Below are positions 49,156-58,775 of a stretch of DNA of 64,000 bases, in pieces (within the stretch, counting starts at the first letter, position 1; each line of letters opens with the position of its first letter). The notes beneath the pieces were generated by a model that was not told the DNA's origin, did no database searches, and saw only the letters and a program-made list of their open reading frames with translations. The translations under genes were made by a program, and so were the position numbers. The stretch is from an uncultured Hyphomicrobium sp. (GTDB lineage Bacteria > Pseudomonadota > Alphaproteobacteria > Rhizobiales > Hyphomicrobiaceae), in assembly GCF_902826555.1 (NCBI RefSeq), contig NZ_CADEFI010000008.1, positions 1 through 64,000 of the forward strand, in the 5' to 3' direction.

Positions 49156-50748
49156 ATGCCGAGAGAACGCGGAGCATTTCATCTCTCGGGATCGGACCGC
49201 GAGTCCACGGCCGTACTCGCGTTTCTGAGCGATCCGACCACCCACGGCGACCCCGCAGGCCACGTCGAGATCATTGAGACGCATGCCGCACTCGTCGTTC
49301 TGGTCGGAAGCAAAGCCTTCAAGATCAAGAAGCGCATCAAGTTGCCCTTCCTCGATTTCACCACCTTCGAGCAGCGGCGCACGGCGCTCCACCGCGAGCT
49401 TGAGCTTAATCGGGATCACGCACCGGACATCTACCTGGGCCTCTCCACCATCGGCCGCCGACCGGACGGCACGCTCGCCTTTGACGACGGCGATCCCGTC
49501 GACGTTGCGCTGGTGATGAACCGCTTCGAGCAGAATGAGCTGCTGGCTCGCATCGCCGAGAAAGGACCCCTCCCGCACGAGATCTGCAAGGACCTGGCCG
49601 AAATGGCTGTACGCTACCATCGCGAGGCGCCGGTCGCCACCGGCGTGAAAGGCGCCGCCGTCATGCGCGATACGGTCGCGGCACTCGCATCTTCGCTCGT
49701 CGACGCCGCGCCCGCTTCCACGATGAGCCTGGCCGAAGAGTTCGCCCGGCGAAGCAGAGAACACGTCGAAAGGCTCGCTCCGATGCTTGACGCACGCGCC
49801 GTGGCCGGCCTCGTGCGCCGTTGCCACGCAGACCTGCATCTCGGCAACATCGTCGTGCGGGCAGACCGTGTCGTCCCCTTCGATGCGCTGGAATTCGACG
49901 AGCGCCTTGCCACCATCGACGTCTGGTACGATCTCGCGTTTCTCTTGATGGACCTCGATGTCCGCGGCGACCGCAACGCCGCCTGCATCGTTCTCAATGC
50001 TTACGTTGCCGCGGAGCCCGTTGGCGGCGAGATCGATGGCCTGGCCGCGCTGCCGCTCTTTCTCGCCACCCGCGCCGCAGTCCGCGCGCTTGTCGCGTCG
50101 GAAAACGCACTTCAGAAACCGGACGCAGAGAATGCCGAGCACAGAGCCCGCGCCGTGTCCTACCTGACGGCAGCCAACGCCTATATGACCCCTCCCAAAG
50201 CCGCCCTGGTGGCCGTCGGCGGTCTCTCCGGAACGGGAAAGTCCACGTTGGCTGCCCACCTCGCGCCGTCGATCGGACCCGCACCCGGCGCCCTCGTCCT
50301 GCGCACCGACGTCGAGCGCAAGCGGATGTTCAACGTCGAAGAAACCGAGCGGCTGGCGCCGGAATACTACACAGAGCAGGCCTCCGACCAGGTCTATGCG
50401 GCGCTCTATGACAAAGCGGAACGCGCGCTTGCCGCCGGCCACGGGGTGATCTTCGATGGCGTCTCGGCCAAACTGGAGGAACGGGAGAAGATCGCCGCCA
50501 TAGCGCTGAGAAATGGCGCACTCTTCTCAGGCCTTTGGCTGGAAGCTCCCCTTGCGACGCAGATCGCACGCGTCGAAGCCCGCCGCGGCGACGCATCGGA
50601 CTCGGACGCCAACGTTGTGCACGCCCAAGCCATCCGCGACCTCGGGGCCATGACCTGGGCGCCGATTGATGCCGGCTACACACCGGAGCACACGCTCGAG
50701 CAGACCAAAGCGAGCCTCGCCGGCGCGGGCATCACCGGAAGGGTTTGA
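49156..50748 (+). CDS. Bifunctional APH-like / AAA_33 P-loop kinase
   Basis: 530 residues. N-terminal phosphotransferase-like domain ('CHADLHLGNIVVRAD', 'PFDALEFDERLATIDVWYDLAFL') and C-terminal P-loop kinase with 'AVGGLSGTGKSTLAAHLAP' near residue 360. The fusion is widespread in proteobacteria with unknown substrate. Follows the aldehyde dehydrogenase by 59 nt and may be cotranscribed. Confidence 0.87.
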   Translation: MPRERGAFHLSGSDRESTAVLAFLSDPTTHGDPAGHVEIIETHAALVVLVGSKAFKIKKRIKLPFLDFTTFEQRRTALHRELELNRDHAPDIYLGLSTIGRRPDGTLAFDDGDPVDVALVMNRFEQNELLARIAEKGPLPHEICKDLAEMAVRYHREAPVATGVKGAAVMRDTVAALASSLVDAAPASTMSLAEEFARRSREHVERLAPMLDARAVAGLVRRCHADLHLGNIVVRADRVVPFDALEFDERLATIDVWYDLAFLLMDLDVRGDRNAACIVLNAYVAAEPVGGEIDGLAALPLFLATRAAVRALVASENALQKPDAENAEHRARAVSYLTAANAYMTPPKAALVAVGGLSGTGKSTLAAHLAPSIGPAPGALVLRTDVERKRMFNVEETERLAPEYYTEQASDQVYAALYDKAERALAAGHGVIFDGVSAKLEEREKIAAIALRNGALFSGLWLEAPLATQIARVEARRGDASDSDANVVHAQAIRDLGAMTWAPIDAGYTPEHTLEQTKASLAGAGITGRV

Positions 50749-50817
50749 TCTCCGCCCCCATTCGCACCCGGAACCAACCAGCCGCCGGATCTTCCGGCAA
50801 GACGATCGAGATTGACG

Positions 50818-52167
50818 TCACGCGGCCTTGCCCGACATCACGCTCTCCGCGGTCTTCTTGAGCTCCTCCGCCTGGCCGCCCAGCTTCTTGGCGGCAGCAA
50901 GCATCTGCGCCGCCGCCGTTCCGGTCGACGTCGCCGAATTCGAAAGCCCGATCGCGTTGGACGCCACCTCCGAGGTGCCGCGCGCCGCTTCCTGGACGTT
51001 GCGGGCGATCTCGTTCGTCGCCGCACCCTGCTCCTCGACAGCCGAGGCGATGGTGTTGGCGATCTGATCGATGGACTTGATGATGCCGCCGATATTTCCA
51101 ATCGATCCGACCGCGTCGGCCGTCGAGCCTTGAATGGCGTTGATCTGCGCCCCGATCTCGGCTGTCGCCTTCGCCGTCTGGTTGGCGAGCGACTTCACCT
51201 CCTGCGCAACGACGGCAAAACCCTTGCCCGCTTCGCCGGCGCGCGCCGCCTCGATCGTGGCATTGAGCGCAAGCAGATTGGTTTGCCGCGCGATATTGCT
51301 GATCAGCTCTACGACGTCACCGATCTTCTGCGAGGCCTGAGAAAGGTTGCGCACCTTGCCCGAGGCTTCATCGGCCGTCGCCACGGCACGCCCGGCGATC
51401 TCCGTAGAGCCCGCGACTTGCCGCGCGATCTCTTTGACGGAGGCCGAAAGCTCGTCTGCCGCCGACGCCACCGTCCGCACGTTGGCAGAGGCCTCTTCCG
51501 CAGCGGCCGCCACCGCCTGCGTCTGGTCGCTCGCCGTTCTGGCGGAGAACGCCACGGAATCGGCCGCCTTTTCGAGCTCGGTCGCCGTTTGCGCCACGGC
51601 CCCCGCCATCGAGACGACCGACCCCGCAAGCTTGTCGAGGTCGCGCCGCCCGGCATCGAGATAGACGGAGATGGCGAGATCCATGTCGAGCATTGCGACC
51701 TTGAGAACCGCACTCTGCAGCGCCGTCTTGCGATCCAACGGCTGGCCCTTGCCCTTCCAGTCTCCGCTCGCTGCACCCGCCTTTGGCGGCGGCATCTTTT
51801 GCGCGATCACCTGCAACAGGCCAGTGAGGAGCGCGTTGTAGCCTCCGATGTACCAGCGCGGATCGAGACCGATGCGATGGTGCGTCTCGCCGATCCGCAT
51901 GATCGACGCTTCGTAGGTCCCGTCGAAATTCCCATCGAGAATGGTCTGCCAGTGGCGCACCTGCGCGCCTTTGGCGCCCATCATCATTTCGCGGTTCTTG
52001 AAAAAGGCTGCCGTTTCCGGATACTTGACGACGTGTTCATAGAAGCCGTCGAGCACACCGGAGAGTTCTCCGACCAGAAAATCCTTGTGCTCTCGGAGCA
52101 GGCGGCGCACTTCGTCGTCGATCTGGTTGAAGGACAAACGTGCCGACATCGACGTATTAGAGGCCAT
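50818..52167 (-). CDS. Protoglobin-coupled methyl-accepting chemotaxis protein (soluble)
   Basis: 449 residues without membrane segments. Residues ~10-175 are a protoglobin/globin-sensor domain ('FAREHK'-type start '[13 protein letters not shown]', '[19 protein letters not shown]' with the haem-ligand His in that region). Residues ~190-440 are the signalling domain with the tip '[40 protein letters not shown]'. A HemAT-like cytosolic oxygen or redox sensor. Confidence 0.9.
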   Translation of the reverse strand: MASNTSMSARLSFNQIDDEVRRLLREHKDFLVGELSGVLDGFYEHVVKYPETAAFFKNREMMMGAKGAQVRHWQTILDGNFDGTYEASIMRIGETHHRIGLDPRWYIGGYNALLTGLLQVIAQKMPPPKAGAASGDWKGKGQPLDRKTALQSAVLKVAMLDMDLAISVYLDAGRRDLDKLAGSVVSMAGAVAQTATELEKAADSVAFSARTASDQTQAVAAAAEEASANVRTVASAADELSASVKEIARQVAGSTEIAGRAVATADEASGKVRNLSQASQKIGDVVELISNIARQTNLLALNATIEAARAGEAGKGFAVVAQEVKSLANQTAKATAEIGAQINAIQGSTADAVGSIGNIGGIIKSIDQIANTIASAVEEQGAATNEIARNVQEAARGTSEVASNAIGLSNSATSTGTAAAQMLAAAKKLGGQAEELKKTAESVMSGKAA

Positions 52168-52614
52168 CGTCGTTCTCTTTCCTCAAGATTGCCGCCGCCA
52201 GACGCGAAGCGCATCGATCAAACGCGCTTTTTCCCAGCATGCGCAAAACGGGCGCAAGCGCTCGGAGAAAGCTATAAGATATATATTTTCAACGCCTTAC
52301 TCACACGATTCAACTTTAGAGAGCGATGAGTCGCGATCAAAAACAAGCGTAGCGAAATGCGCAAAAAACTCATCATCCGACCGCCGATCCAGCCGGTAGA
52401 GAAAAAACAGAATTCATTGCCAGCTCAAAAAAAGAAGCTAAATCCGAACAATAGGTCTAAGCGCGTGAGACGCGCTCTGCGCGTGCATTTGCGCCATGCT
52501 GCCCGCGGCGCTCGCGCAACGGAGCGACAAAAATCCGCACGCCGCCAATCCGTGAAGACACGAAAGCGGACGCCACACGGTGGCGCCCGCTTTCGGTAAC
52601 GGCGAATGAGACGG
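52168..52614. other. 447-bp intergenic interval, convergent/back-to-back region
   Basis: Upstream of the chemoreceptor gene and downstream of the RND pump gene. Locally AT-rich at 52260-52400 (likely promoter for the minus-strand chemoreceptor gene). No convincing gene; the only clear element is the stem-loop at 52561-52595. Confidence 0.5.
52561..52595 (-). terminator. Stem-loop terminating the RND operon
   Basis: CGAAAGCGG-A-CGCCA (52561-52575), loop CACGG, TGGCG-C-CCGCTTTCG (52581-52595): a 15-position stem with a single A/C mismatch, 19 nt past the pump stop codon at 52615. Confidence 0.65.
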
Positions 52615-55600
52615 CTATTCGGCCGGTTGCGGCGCGCGTTTCGGCCTGCGCGCAATCAGACGCGCAAACACATCGCCGAGCCAACGGCAGATGACATAGA
52701 ACACCGGCGTGAAGATGAGGCCGAACACCGTCACACCGATCATGCCGGCGAACACGGCCGTACCGAGAGCCTGCCGCAGCTCCGCGCCCGCGCCGATCGC
52801 CCACACCAGCGGCACCACGCCGAGAATGAAGGCCAGCGACGTCATGAGAATGGGCCGCATGCGGAGCCGAGCCGCCTCCTTGGCAGCCTCGTACTTGTCC
52901 TTGCCCTGTTGCTCGAGCTGCGCCGCGAACTCCACGATCAGGATCGCATTCTTCGCCGCGAGGCCGATAAGGACGATGAAGCCCACCTGGGTCAGGATAT
53001 TGTTGTCCATGCCGCGCAGGATCACGCCCGTGATCGAGGCAATGAGGCTCATCGGCACGATCAGGATCACCGCCAGAGGCAACGTGAGGCTTTCGAACTG
53101 CGCTGCAAGCACAAGAAACACGAACACGACACCGAGCGCGAACGCGAACGCCGCCGTGTTGCCGGCTCGGATCTGCTGAAACGCGAGGTCCGTCCACTCG
53201 TAGCTGAAACCCTGTGGCAGCGTCTCCGCCGCGAGCTGCTGCATGAGGTCGATGGCCTGCCCCTGCGAGTAGCCGGGCGCCGCCGAACCGTCGAGCTCCG
53301 CCGCCGGATAGAGGTTGTAGCGCGGAACACGCGCTGGCGCCGACACGTCGCGCACGGTGGTGAAGGTTCCGAGCGGCACCGTATCGCCAGCCGAGTTGCG
53401 CACCCGGATCTTGAGCACGTCCTTGGTATTGACGCGGAAATCGCTATCCGCCTGCGCCGTGACGCGGAACGTGCGCCCCAGAAGGTTGAAGTCGTTGACG
53501 TACGACGACCCGAGATACGTCTGTAGCGCCGTAAAAACGTCCGCGACGTTGATGCCGAGCATCTGTGCCTTGACGCGGTCGATGTCGAGATAGAGCTGCG
53601 GCGTCGAGTTCTCGAACAGCGAGAACACCTGCATGAGGCCGGGTGTCTGGTTGGCCTTCTGCATCATCGCGCCGACGACTTGCTGGAGCGTACCCGCCCC
53701 CGCGCCACTCCGGTCCTGGATCATCATGCGGAAGCCGCCGGCCGAGCCGATGCCGCGCACCGGCGGCGGCGCGACCACGAGCACCATCGCATCCTGAATC
53801 GTCGAGAACTTGGCAAGCAGCGCCTTCTGGATCGCCTGCGCCGACTGGTTCGGATCCTTTGCCCGTTCCTCGAAGGGCTTCAGAACCACGAACACCGCAC
53901 CCGCATTGGGTGCGTTGGTACGCGTGGCACCCGAGAAGCCAACGATATTCACCGCATGCGCCACGCCCGGCGTCTCAAGCGCGAGCTCCACGGCGCGCCG
54001 GTTGACGGCATCCGTGCGCGACAGCGACGCCGCAGGCGGGAGCTGCGTAATCGTGATCAGGTAGCCGCCATCGACCGCGGGAATGAATCCGACCGGCGTC
54101 TTGCGGAATTCGTTCATGCCAAAAGCGATGATGCCCACGTAGACGACCAGCATGACCACGGCCAGCCGCACGATCTTGCCGACGAACCAGGCGTAGCCGG
54201 CGCTCATCTTGTCGAAGCTCCAGTTGAAGAGCCGGAAGAAGGCGTTGATGGGCCACATCAGGATGTTCTGACGCGTGTGCGCCTCGTGCTCGTGCGGCTT
54301 CAGGAGCATCGCGCACAGCGCCGGCGACAGCGTCAGCGAGACGATCAGCGAGATCACCGTCGCGCCTGCAATCGTGAGCGCGAACTGACGATAAAACTGC
54401 CCCGAGATGCCGGTAATGAACGCCGACGGCACGAACACCGCCGAAAGCACGAGCGCGATGGCGACCAGCGCCGCGCCGACCTCTTCCATCGTCCGGTAGG
54501 CGGCCTCTCGCGGACTCATGCCCTGCGCCATGTTCCGCTCGACGTTCTCAACCACCACGATCGCGTCGTCCACCACGATGCCGATGGCGAGCACGAGGCC
54601 GAACAGCGACAGATTGTTGAGCGAGAACCCGAATGCGGCCAGGAGGAAGAATGTGCCGATCAGCGACACAGGAATGGCCACGATCGGGATAATTGCCGCG
54701 CGCCACGTCTGCAGGAAGACGATCACCACCAGCACGACGAGCACCACGGCTTCCAGGATCGTGCTCACCACGGCGTCGACCGACTGCTGGATGAACTCGG
54801 TCGGATTGTAGATGATGTCGTACTTGAGCCCGGCCGGGAAGCTCTTGGAAAGCTCCGCCATCGTTTCCTTGATCTTTTCGGCCGTGGCGATCGCGTTCGA
54901 GCCCGGCAACTGGAAAACGCCGAGACCGGTCGCCGGGTTTTTGTCGAGATAGGAATTGACGCCGTAGTCCAGCGCGGCGAGCTCGACGCGCGCCACATCC
55001 TTGAGCCGCACCACCGAGTCGCCGCTCTGCTTGACGACGATCTCTCCGAATTCGTTCGTGTCCGCGAGCCGCCCTTGCGTCTGGACCGAGATTTGGAACG
55101 CCCCCGGTCGTTCCAATGGCGGTTGATTGAGAATACCGGCCGCCACCTGCACGTTTTGCCGCTGCAGGGCAGTCACAACATCGTTAGCCGTCAAGGCAAG
55201 CGACTGCAGTCGGTCCGGATCGAGCCAGACACGCATCGAATAGTCGCGGCTACCGAACACGGTGATCGAGCCCACGCCCTCGATGCGGCTGAGGACATCG
55301 ACGACGTTGACGCTCGCATAGTTGGAGATGAAAAGCGTATCGCGCGACTGGTCGGGAGACAGCAGGTGCACGACCATCATCAAGTCGGGCGAGGCCTTGG
55401 CAACCGTGACGCCAATGTTGCGCACGTCGGACGGGAGTCGCGGCTGCGCCACCGCCACTCGGTTCTGCACCTGCACCTGCGCCACATCGAGATTGGTGCC
55501 GAGATCGAACGTCACTGAGATCGAGAAACGCCCGTCACCCGTCGAGTTCGACGAGATGAAAAGCATACGTTCGACGCCGTTGATCTGCTGCTCGAGGGGT

Positions 55601-55794
55601 GCCACGACGGTATTCGCCACCACTTCGGCGCTCGCGCCAGGATATTGACCGGTCACGTTGACGACCGGTGGCGCGATGTCGGGATACTGGGCGACGGGGA
55701 GCCGGCCGAGCGACACCCCGCCGACGATCACGAACACGATCGAGATCACGGCCGCGAAAATCGGACGGTCGATGAAGAAATGCGAGATGCGCAT
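52615..55794 (-). CDS. RND multidrug efflux permease (AcrB/MexB type)
   Basis: 1059 residues, normal for hydrophobe/amphiphile RND pumps. N-terminal 'FFIDRPIFAAVISIVFVIVGGVSL', 'NNLSLFGLVLAIGIVVDDAIVVVENVERNM' (proton-relay Asp pair region in TM4) and 'QVGFIVLIGLAAKNAILIVEFA' in TM10. Inner-membrane component of a tripartite efflux system with the adaptor gene upstream and no outer-membrane factor gene adjacent. Confidence 0.95.
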   Translation of the reverse strand: MRISHFFIDRPIFAAVISIVFVIVGGVSLGRLPVAQYPDIAPPVVNVTGQYPGASAEVVANTVVAPLEQQINGVERMLFISSNSTGDGRFSISVTFDLGTNLDVAQVQVQNRVAVAQPRLPSDVRNIGVTVAKASPDLMMVVHLLSPDQSRDTLFISNYASVNVVDVLSRIEGVGSITVFGSRDYSMRVWLDPDRLQSLALTANDVVTALQRQNVQVAAGILNQPPLERPGAFQISVQTQGRLADTNEFGEIVVKQSGDSVVRLKDVARVELAALDYGVNSYLDKNPATGLGVFQLPGSNAIATAEKIKETMAELSKSFPAGLKYDIIYNPTEFIQQSVDAVVSTILEAVVLVVLVVIVFLQTWRAAIIPIVAIPVSLIGTFFLLAAFGFSLNNLSLFGLVLAIGIVVDDAIVVVENVERNMAQGMSPREAAYRTMEEVGAALVAIALVLSAVFVPSAFITGISGQFYRQFALTIAGATVISLIVSLTLSPALCAMLLKPHEHEAHTRQNILMWPINAFFRLFNWSFDKMSAGYAWFVGKIVRLAVVMLVVYVGIIAFGMNEFRKTPVGFIPAVDGGYLITITQLPPAASLSRTDAVNRRAVELALETPGVAHAVNIVGFSGATRTNAPNAGAVFVVLKPFEERAKDPNQSAQAIQKALLAKFSTIQDAMVLVVAPPPVRGIGSAGGFRMMIQDRSGAGAGTLQQVVGAMMQKANQTPGLMQVFSLFENSTPQLYLDIDRVKAQMLGINVADVFTALQTYLGSSYVNDFNLLGRTFRVTAQADSDFRVNTKDVLKIRVRNSAGDTVPLGTFTTVRDVSAPARVPRYNLYPAAELDGSAAPGYSQGQAIDLMQQLAAETLPQGFSYEWTDLAFQQIRAGNTAAFAFALGVVFVFLVLAAQFESLTLPLAVILIVPMSLIASITGVILRGMDNNILTQVGFIVLIGLAAKNAILIVEFAAQLEQQGKDKYEAAKEAARLRMRPILMTSLAFILGVVPLVWAIGAGAELRQALGTAVFAGMIGVTVFGLIFTPVFYVICRWLGDVFARLIARRPKRAPQPAE

Positions 55795-55921
55795 GGGTCA
55801 GCCCTGCCGCCTGAACAAAAGCGACGCTCCGTGCCTCGTTAGCGCGAAGCGTCCGCTCTGAGTTTCACGAATGCATTCCGCTCCGGCACCTTGCTTGACG
55901 GCACGGGAATGCGGGGGATCG

Positions 55922-57115
55922 TCAGTTGGTACTGACCACCGCTTCCTTGGAGTCGCCCGTGGCGTTCGCCTGCTCGGCATCGACCTTGATGCCCGGGCGC
56001 ACCCTGAGCAGGCCGTTGACGACGAGGGTGTCGTTTGCATCGATGCCCGAGGCGATGACGCGCAGTCCATCGACAAGCGGCCCGAGCGTCACGTATTTCG
56101 GGTTCGCAATGCCATCCGGCGACACCGCGTAGACGAACTTGCGCACTTGCTCCGTCGCAATGGCGCTGTCTGGGACCAGGAGCGCCATCGCCGGCGGCGA
56201 GGTCGTAATCTGGACCCGTCCGAACATGCCGGGCGTCAGCTTGCCGTCGGGATTGTTGAACTCGGCGCGCCCGCGGATGGTGCCGGACGAGCGGTCGATG
56301 ACGTTGTCGACGAAGTCGATCCGCCCTTCATGCTTGAACTCGTCCTCATCGATGAGCTTCAGCCTGACCGGGAGCGACATGCCACGGTTGGCAGCCGATG
56401 CCGCCTGCTTGCTGGCCGCATTGAGATAGCGAAGATAGGACGCCTCATCCATCGTGAACTCGAAGCGGATCGGATTGACGGTGGCAACCGTTGCCAGCAG
56501 CGTCGTCGATCCGGCCGTACCGCCGGCCACCAGATTGCCGATCGACACGCGCCTGTCACCGATGCGCCCCGAAACGGGTGACTTCAGTTCGGTGAATTGC
56601 AGGTCGAGTTCGGCCTGCCGCACAGCGGCTTCCTGCGCCGTCACCGACGCCTGCGCGACGCGCTTCGCTTGCGTCCGTTGGTCAAGGGTTTGCTGGGTAA
56701 TCGAAGTGCCGGGAACAAGGTTCGAACCGCGTTTGAGATCCGCTTCCGCGAACGCGAGGTTGGCCTTGGCCTGCTCCAGCGCCGCCTTGGCCTGATCGAG
56801 GGACGCCTCGAACGGCCGCCGGTCGATGGTGAAAAGATCGTCGCCCGCCTTCACCAGCTGCCCATCCGTGAAGTGAATCTTGTCGAGATAGCCCGAGACG
56901 CGGGCACGCACCTCGACGAAATCGTAAGCCACGAAGCGGCCGACATATTCGTCGTAATCGGAGACGAGTTTCTGGCTCGGCTTCGCGACCGTGACCTTGG
57001 GCGGCGGAGGAGCCGCCGCACCGGGCGCGGCGCTCTGATTGTCCCCGCATGCCGCGAGCGGCAACACGAGAAGCAGGGCCGCAGCAAGAGTGGAACGTAT
57101 GCGACGAGGCGACAT
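55922..57115 (-). CDS. RND periplasmic adaptor lipoprotein (membrane-fusion protein)
   Basis: 397 residues from the ATG at 57115 (GGAGG 4 nt upstream). Lipobox 'LPLAACGD', then lipoyl/hairpin/beta-barrel domains ('VEVRARVSGYLDKIHFTDGQLVKAGDDLFTIDRRPFEA', 'LKSPVSGRIGDRRVSIGNLV', and 'RGRAEFNNPDGKLTPGMFGRV'). First gene of the pump operon; divergent from the TetR gene. Confidence 0.95.
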   Translation of the reverse strand: MSPRRIRSTLAAALLLVLPLAACGDNQSAAPGAAAPPPPKVTVAKPSQKLVSDYDEYVGRFVAYDFVEVRARVSGYLDKIHFTDGQLVKAGDDLFTIDRRPFEASLDQAKAALEQAKANLAFAEADLKRGSNLVPGTSITQQTLDQRTQAKRVAQASVTAQEAAVRQAELDLQFTELKSPVSGRIGDRRVSIGNLVAGGTAGSTTLLATVATVNPIRFEFTMDEASYLRYLNAASKQAASAANRGMSLPVRLKLIDEDEFKHEGRIDFVDNVIDRSSGTIRGRAEFNNPDGKLTPGMFGRVQITTSPPAMALLVPDSAIATEQVRKFVYAVSPDGIANPKYVTLGPLVDGLRVIASGIDANDTLVVNGLLRVRPGIKVDAEQANATGDSKEAVVSTN

Positions 57116-57309
57116 GGGCCCTCCAGCGCAGAAATTTAGAATAACGTCTTTCGTCCGGCCGATAAGCAGTCGGCAAAACAAGTTGCACGGGGGTCGAAAA
57201 TCCGAGAATCAGACTACGAACGACACGGGTGCGATTGATCCGACGACAAAGTTGCCTTAAATAGGGTGGCGGTACTGACCGGTAACACCCGTTCGTACTG
57301 AGAGCGGGC

Positions 57310-57942
57310 TTGGCAGTCAAGAGTGTGGTGAGCAAGACCTTGGTTCAAACTCGGCGAAAAACTGCCGCAGGCGACGCACCCCTGCCCCCTCCGCGAGAGC
57401 GAATTCTGGCCGTCGCACGAGACTTGTTCTATCGCCACGGGCTTCACACCGTCGGTGTCGAGCTGATCGCCGAAGCAGCTCAAACAAATAAAATGACGCT
57501 CTACCGGCACTTCAAGTCGAAGGACGAGCTGGTCGTGGAGTATGCGCGCGGCCTTGCCGCCGAAGGCGATGCCGTTTGGGAGCGCTTGGCAGAAGCCCAT
57601 CCGGACAATCCCGGAAAGCGCCTGGACGCATGGGTGGACCACGTCGAGCAGGTCCTGACCAGCAACGTCGAGCGCGGGTGCGCACTAGCCAACGCCGCCG
57701 TCGAGCTGCAACCGGATCATCCGGCGCGCGCCGTGATCGAAGCCTACAAGCAGCGCAAGCGCGAACATCTGGTCAAGCTGTTCGCGGACTCCCACTACCG
57801 GGATCCCGAGTTGCTCGCCGACGAGGTCTTCCTGCTCTTCGAAGGTGCACGCATCTCGATCCAGTGTGGCGGTCGCGGACCGGCACTGCGGGTGGTGAAG
57901 ATGCTGCGCGATCTGCTCGCGCGCGCGGCTCGCGACGGCTGA
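57310..57942 (+). CDS. TetR-family regulator of efflux operon
   Basis: 210 residues starting at TTG 57310; GTG at 57325 is equally possible. HTH 'RILAVARDLFYRHGLHTVGVELIAEAAQTNKMTLYRHFKSKDELVVEYA' is the TetR type. Divergent from the adaptor gene with ~195 bp between, so probably the local repressor of the efflux genes. In the spacer TACGAACG...GGGTG and its inverted form near 57217 and 57285-57298 may be operator halves. Confidence 0.9.
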   Translation: MAVKSVVSKTLVQTRRKTAAGDAPLPPPRERILAVARDLFYRHGLHTVGVELIAEAAQTNKMTLYRHFKSKDELVVEYARGLAAEGDAVWERLAEAHPDNPGKRLDAWVDHVEQVLTSNVERGCALANAAVELQPDHPARAVIEAYKQRKREHLVKLFADSHYRDPELLADEVFLLFEGARISIQCGGRGPALRVVKMLRDLLARAARDG

Positions 57943-57948
57943 TCCGGC

Positions 57949-58368
57949 TCATTGCCAGAGGCCGACTTCTTCCCATGTTTCAGGCGGAATCTCGTTGCCG
58001 AGTTTGAAGGTGAACGCGAGCGCCTTCATCTGGTCGTCCGACACCTGGCATTCGAACGAGAGCGCATACCAATGCTTGTTGGCGCGCACGGCCGCGCCTT
58101 TTGCCGTCACCACGCTGCCATCGAACTGCGCGCGCTTGAACGTATCGGGCTGGATGCGATCCGCCTTCGCCAGACGCTTGTCGCCACCGCGGCGCACCAT
58201 CTCGAGACCCTTGATGACACACGCTTGATGGGCCCGCTCCACGGGATCGAGCTTCATGAGGGATTTGTCGAGTGAGCCCGCCGCCACCGCTCGACCGACA
58301 TCCGAGAAAACCACGGTCGCAATGACCAGAGCCCATACTGTACGCAGCACGCGATCCCCCATCCCCAA
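57949..58368 (-). CDS. DUF930-domain secreted protein
   Basis: 139 residues with a signal peptide (~1-29, '...VFSDVGRAVAA'), followed by 'LMKLDPVERAHQACVIKGLEMVRRGG' and 'VRANKHWYALSFECQVSDDQMKALAFTFKLGNEIP', which fits DUF930, found in Rhizobiales. Function unknown. Convergent with TetR, 6 nt apart. Confidence 0.8.
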   Translation of the reverse strand: MGMGDRVLRTVWALVIATVVFSDVGRAVAAGSLDKSLMKLDPVERAHQACVIKGLEMVRRGGDKRLAKADRIQPDTFKRAQFDGSVVTAKGAAVRANKHWYALSFECQVSDDQMKALAFTFKLGNEIPPETWEEVGLWQ

Positions 58369-58458
58369 AGTTGATGGAGAACGTCAGATCAAGCAAATGT
58401 GGCAGCAATCGCGCGGCGCATCGTCCGTCAGCGGATGGGCTTTGCGGTATGGGTCATA

Positions 58459-58680
58459 TCAATGCCGGGGATCGCCTGTGCAGTCGGGCTTCGACTGCGT
58501 GAGTGCGTCGTTAACGCCTTGCGCCGCATCGGAGCCATTGGACGGCTCGCGCCGCTCGCAAGCCTCGTCCAGCGTCGCGAGCTTGTCGATCATGCGCCAA
58601 GGCATCGGCTTTAGGACTACGGAATTGTACGCACGCCGCAGCGCATCGCCGAGAGATTTCAAAACCTCGTTCATGCTCAT
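58459..58680 (-). CDS. NepR-like protein (second anti-sigma candidate)
   Basis: 73 residues from the ATG at 58680 (or 58674). Core 'LKSLGDALRRAYNSVVLKPMPWRMIDKLATLDEA' has the spacing of the NepR helices ('LGRKLRESWEEVVKEEVPKKFTVLLEQL' at 37.1 kb). The acidic ends common in NepR are replaced by a Ser/Asp/Asn-rich tail. Orphan: no sigma factor or PhyR adjacent. Upstream GGAAC is followed after 16 nt by GGTT, one base off the EcfG consensus, but too close to the start codon to be convincing. Confidence 0.6.
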   Translation of the reverse strand: MSMNEVLKSLGDALRRAYNSVVLKPMPWRMIDKLATLDEACERREPSNGSDAAQGVNDALTQSKPDCTGDPRH

Positions 58681-58775
58681 AAAACCGGATTGGCCAGCCA
58701 GAGTTCCCCTGCCGTCCGAGCATTTTCGCAGGACTTTGTATAAGGTCCTCGCGGGGTTAAGGGGGGCATGTCCAG

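Noticed and set aside
52357..52599. 80-codon very basic plus-strand frame
   Set aside because: Arg/Lys-rich, no RBS, overlaps the terminator stem; non-coding.
53680..55518. 612-codon plus-strand frame opposite the RND pump
   Set aside because: Antisense shadow with an excess of His, Asp and Arg; the RND protein is full length on the other strand.
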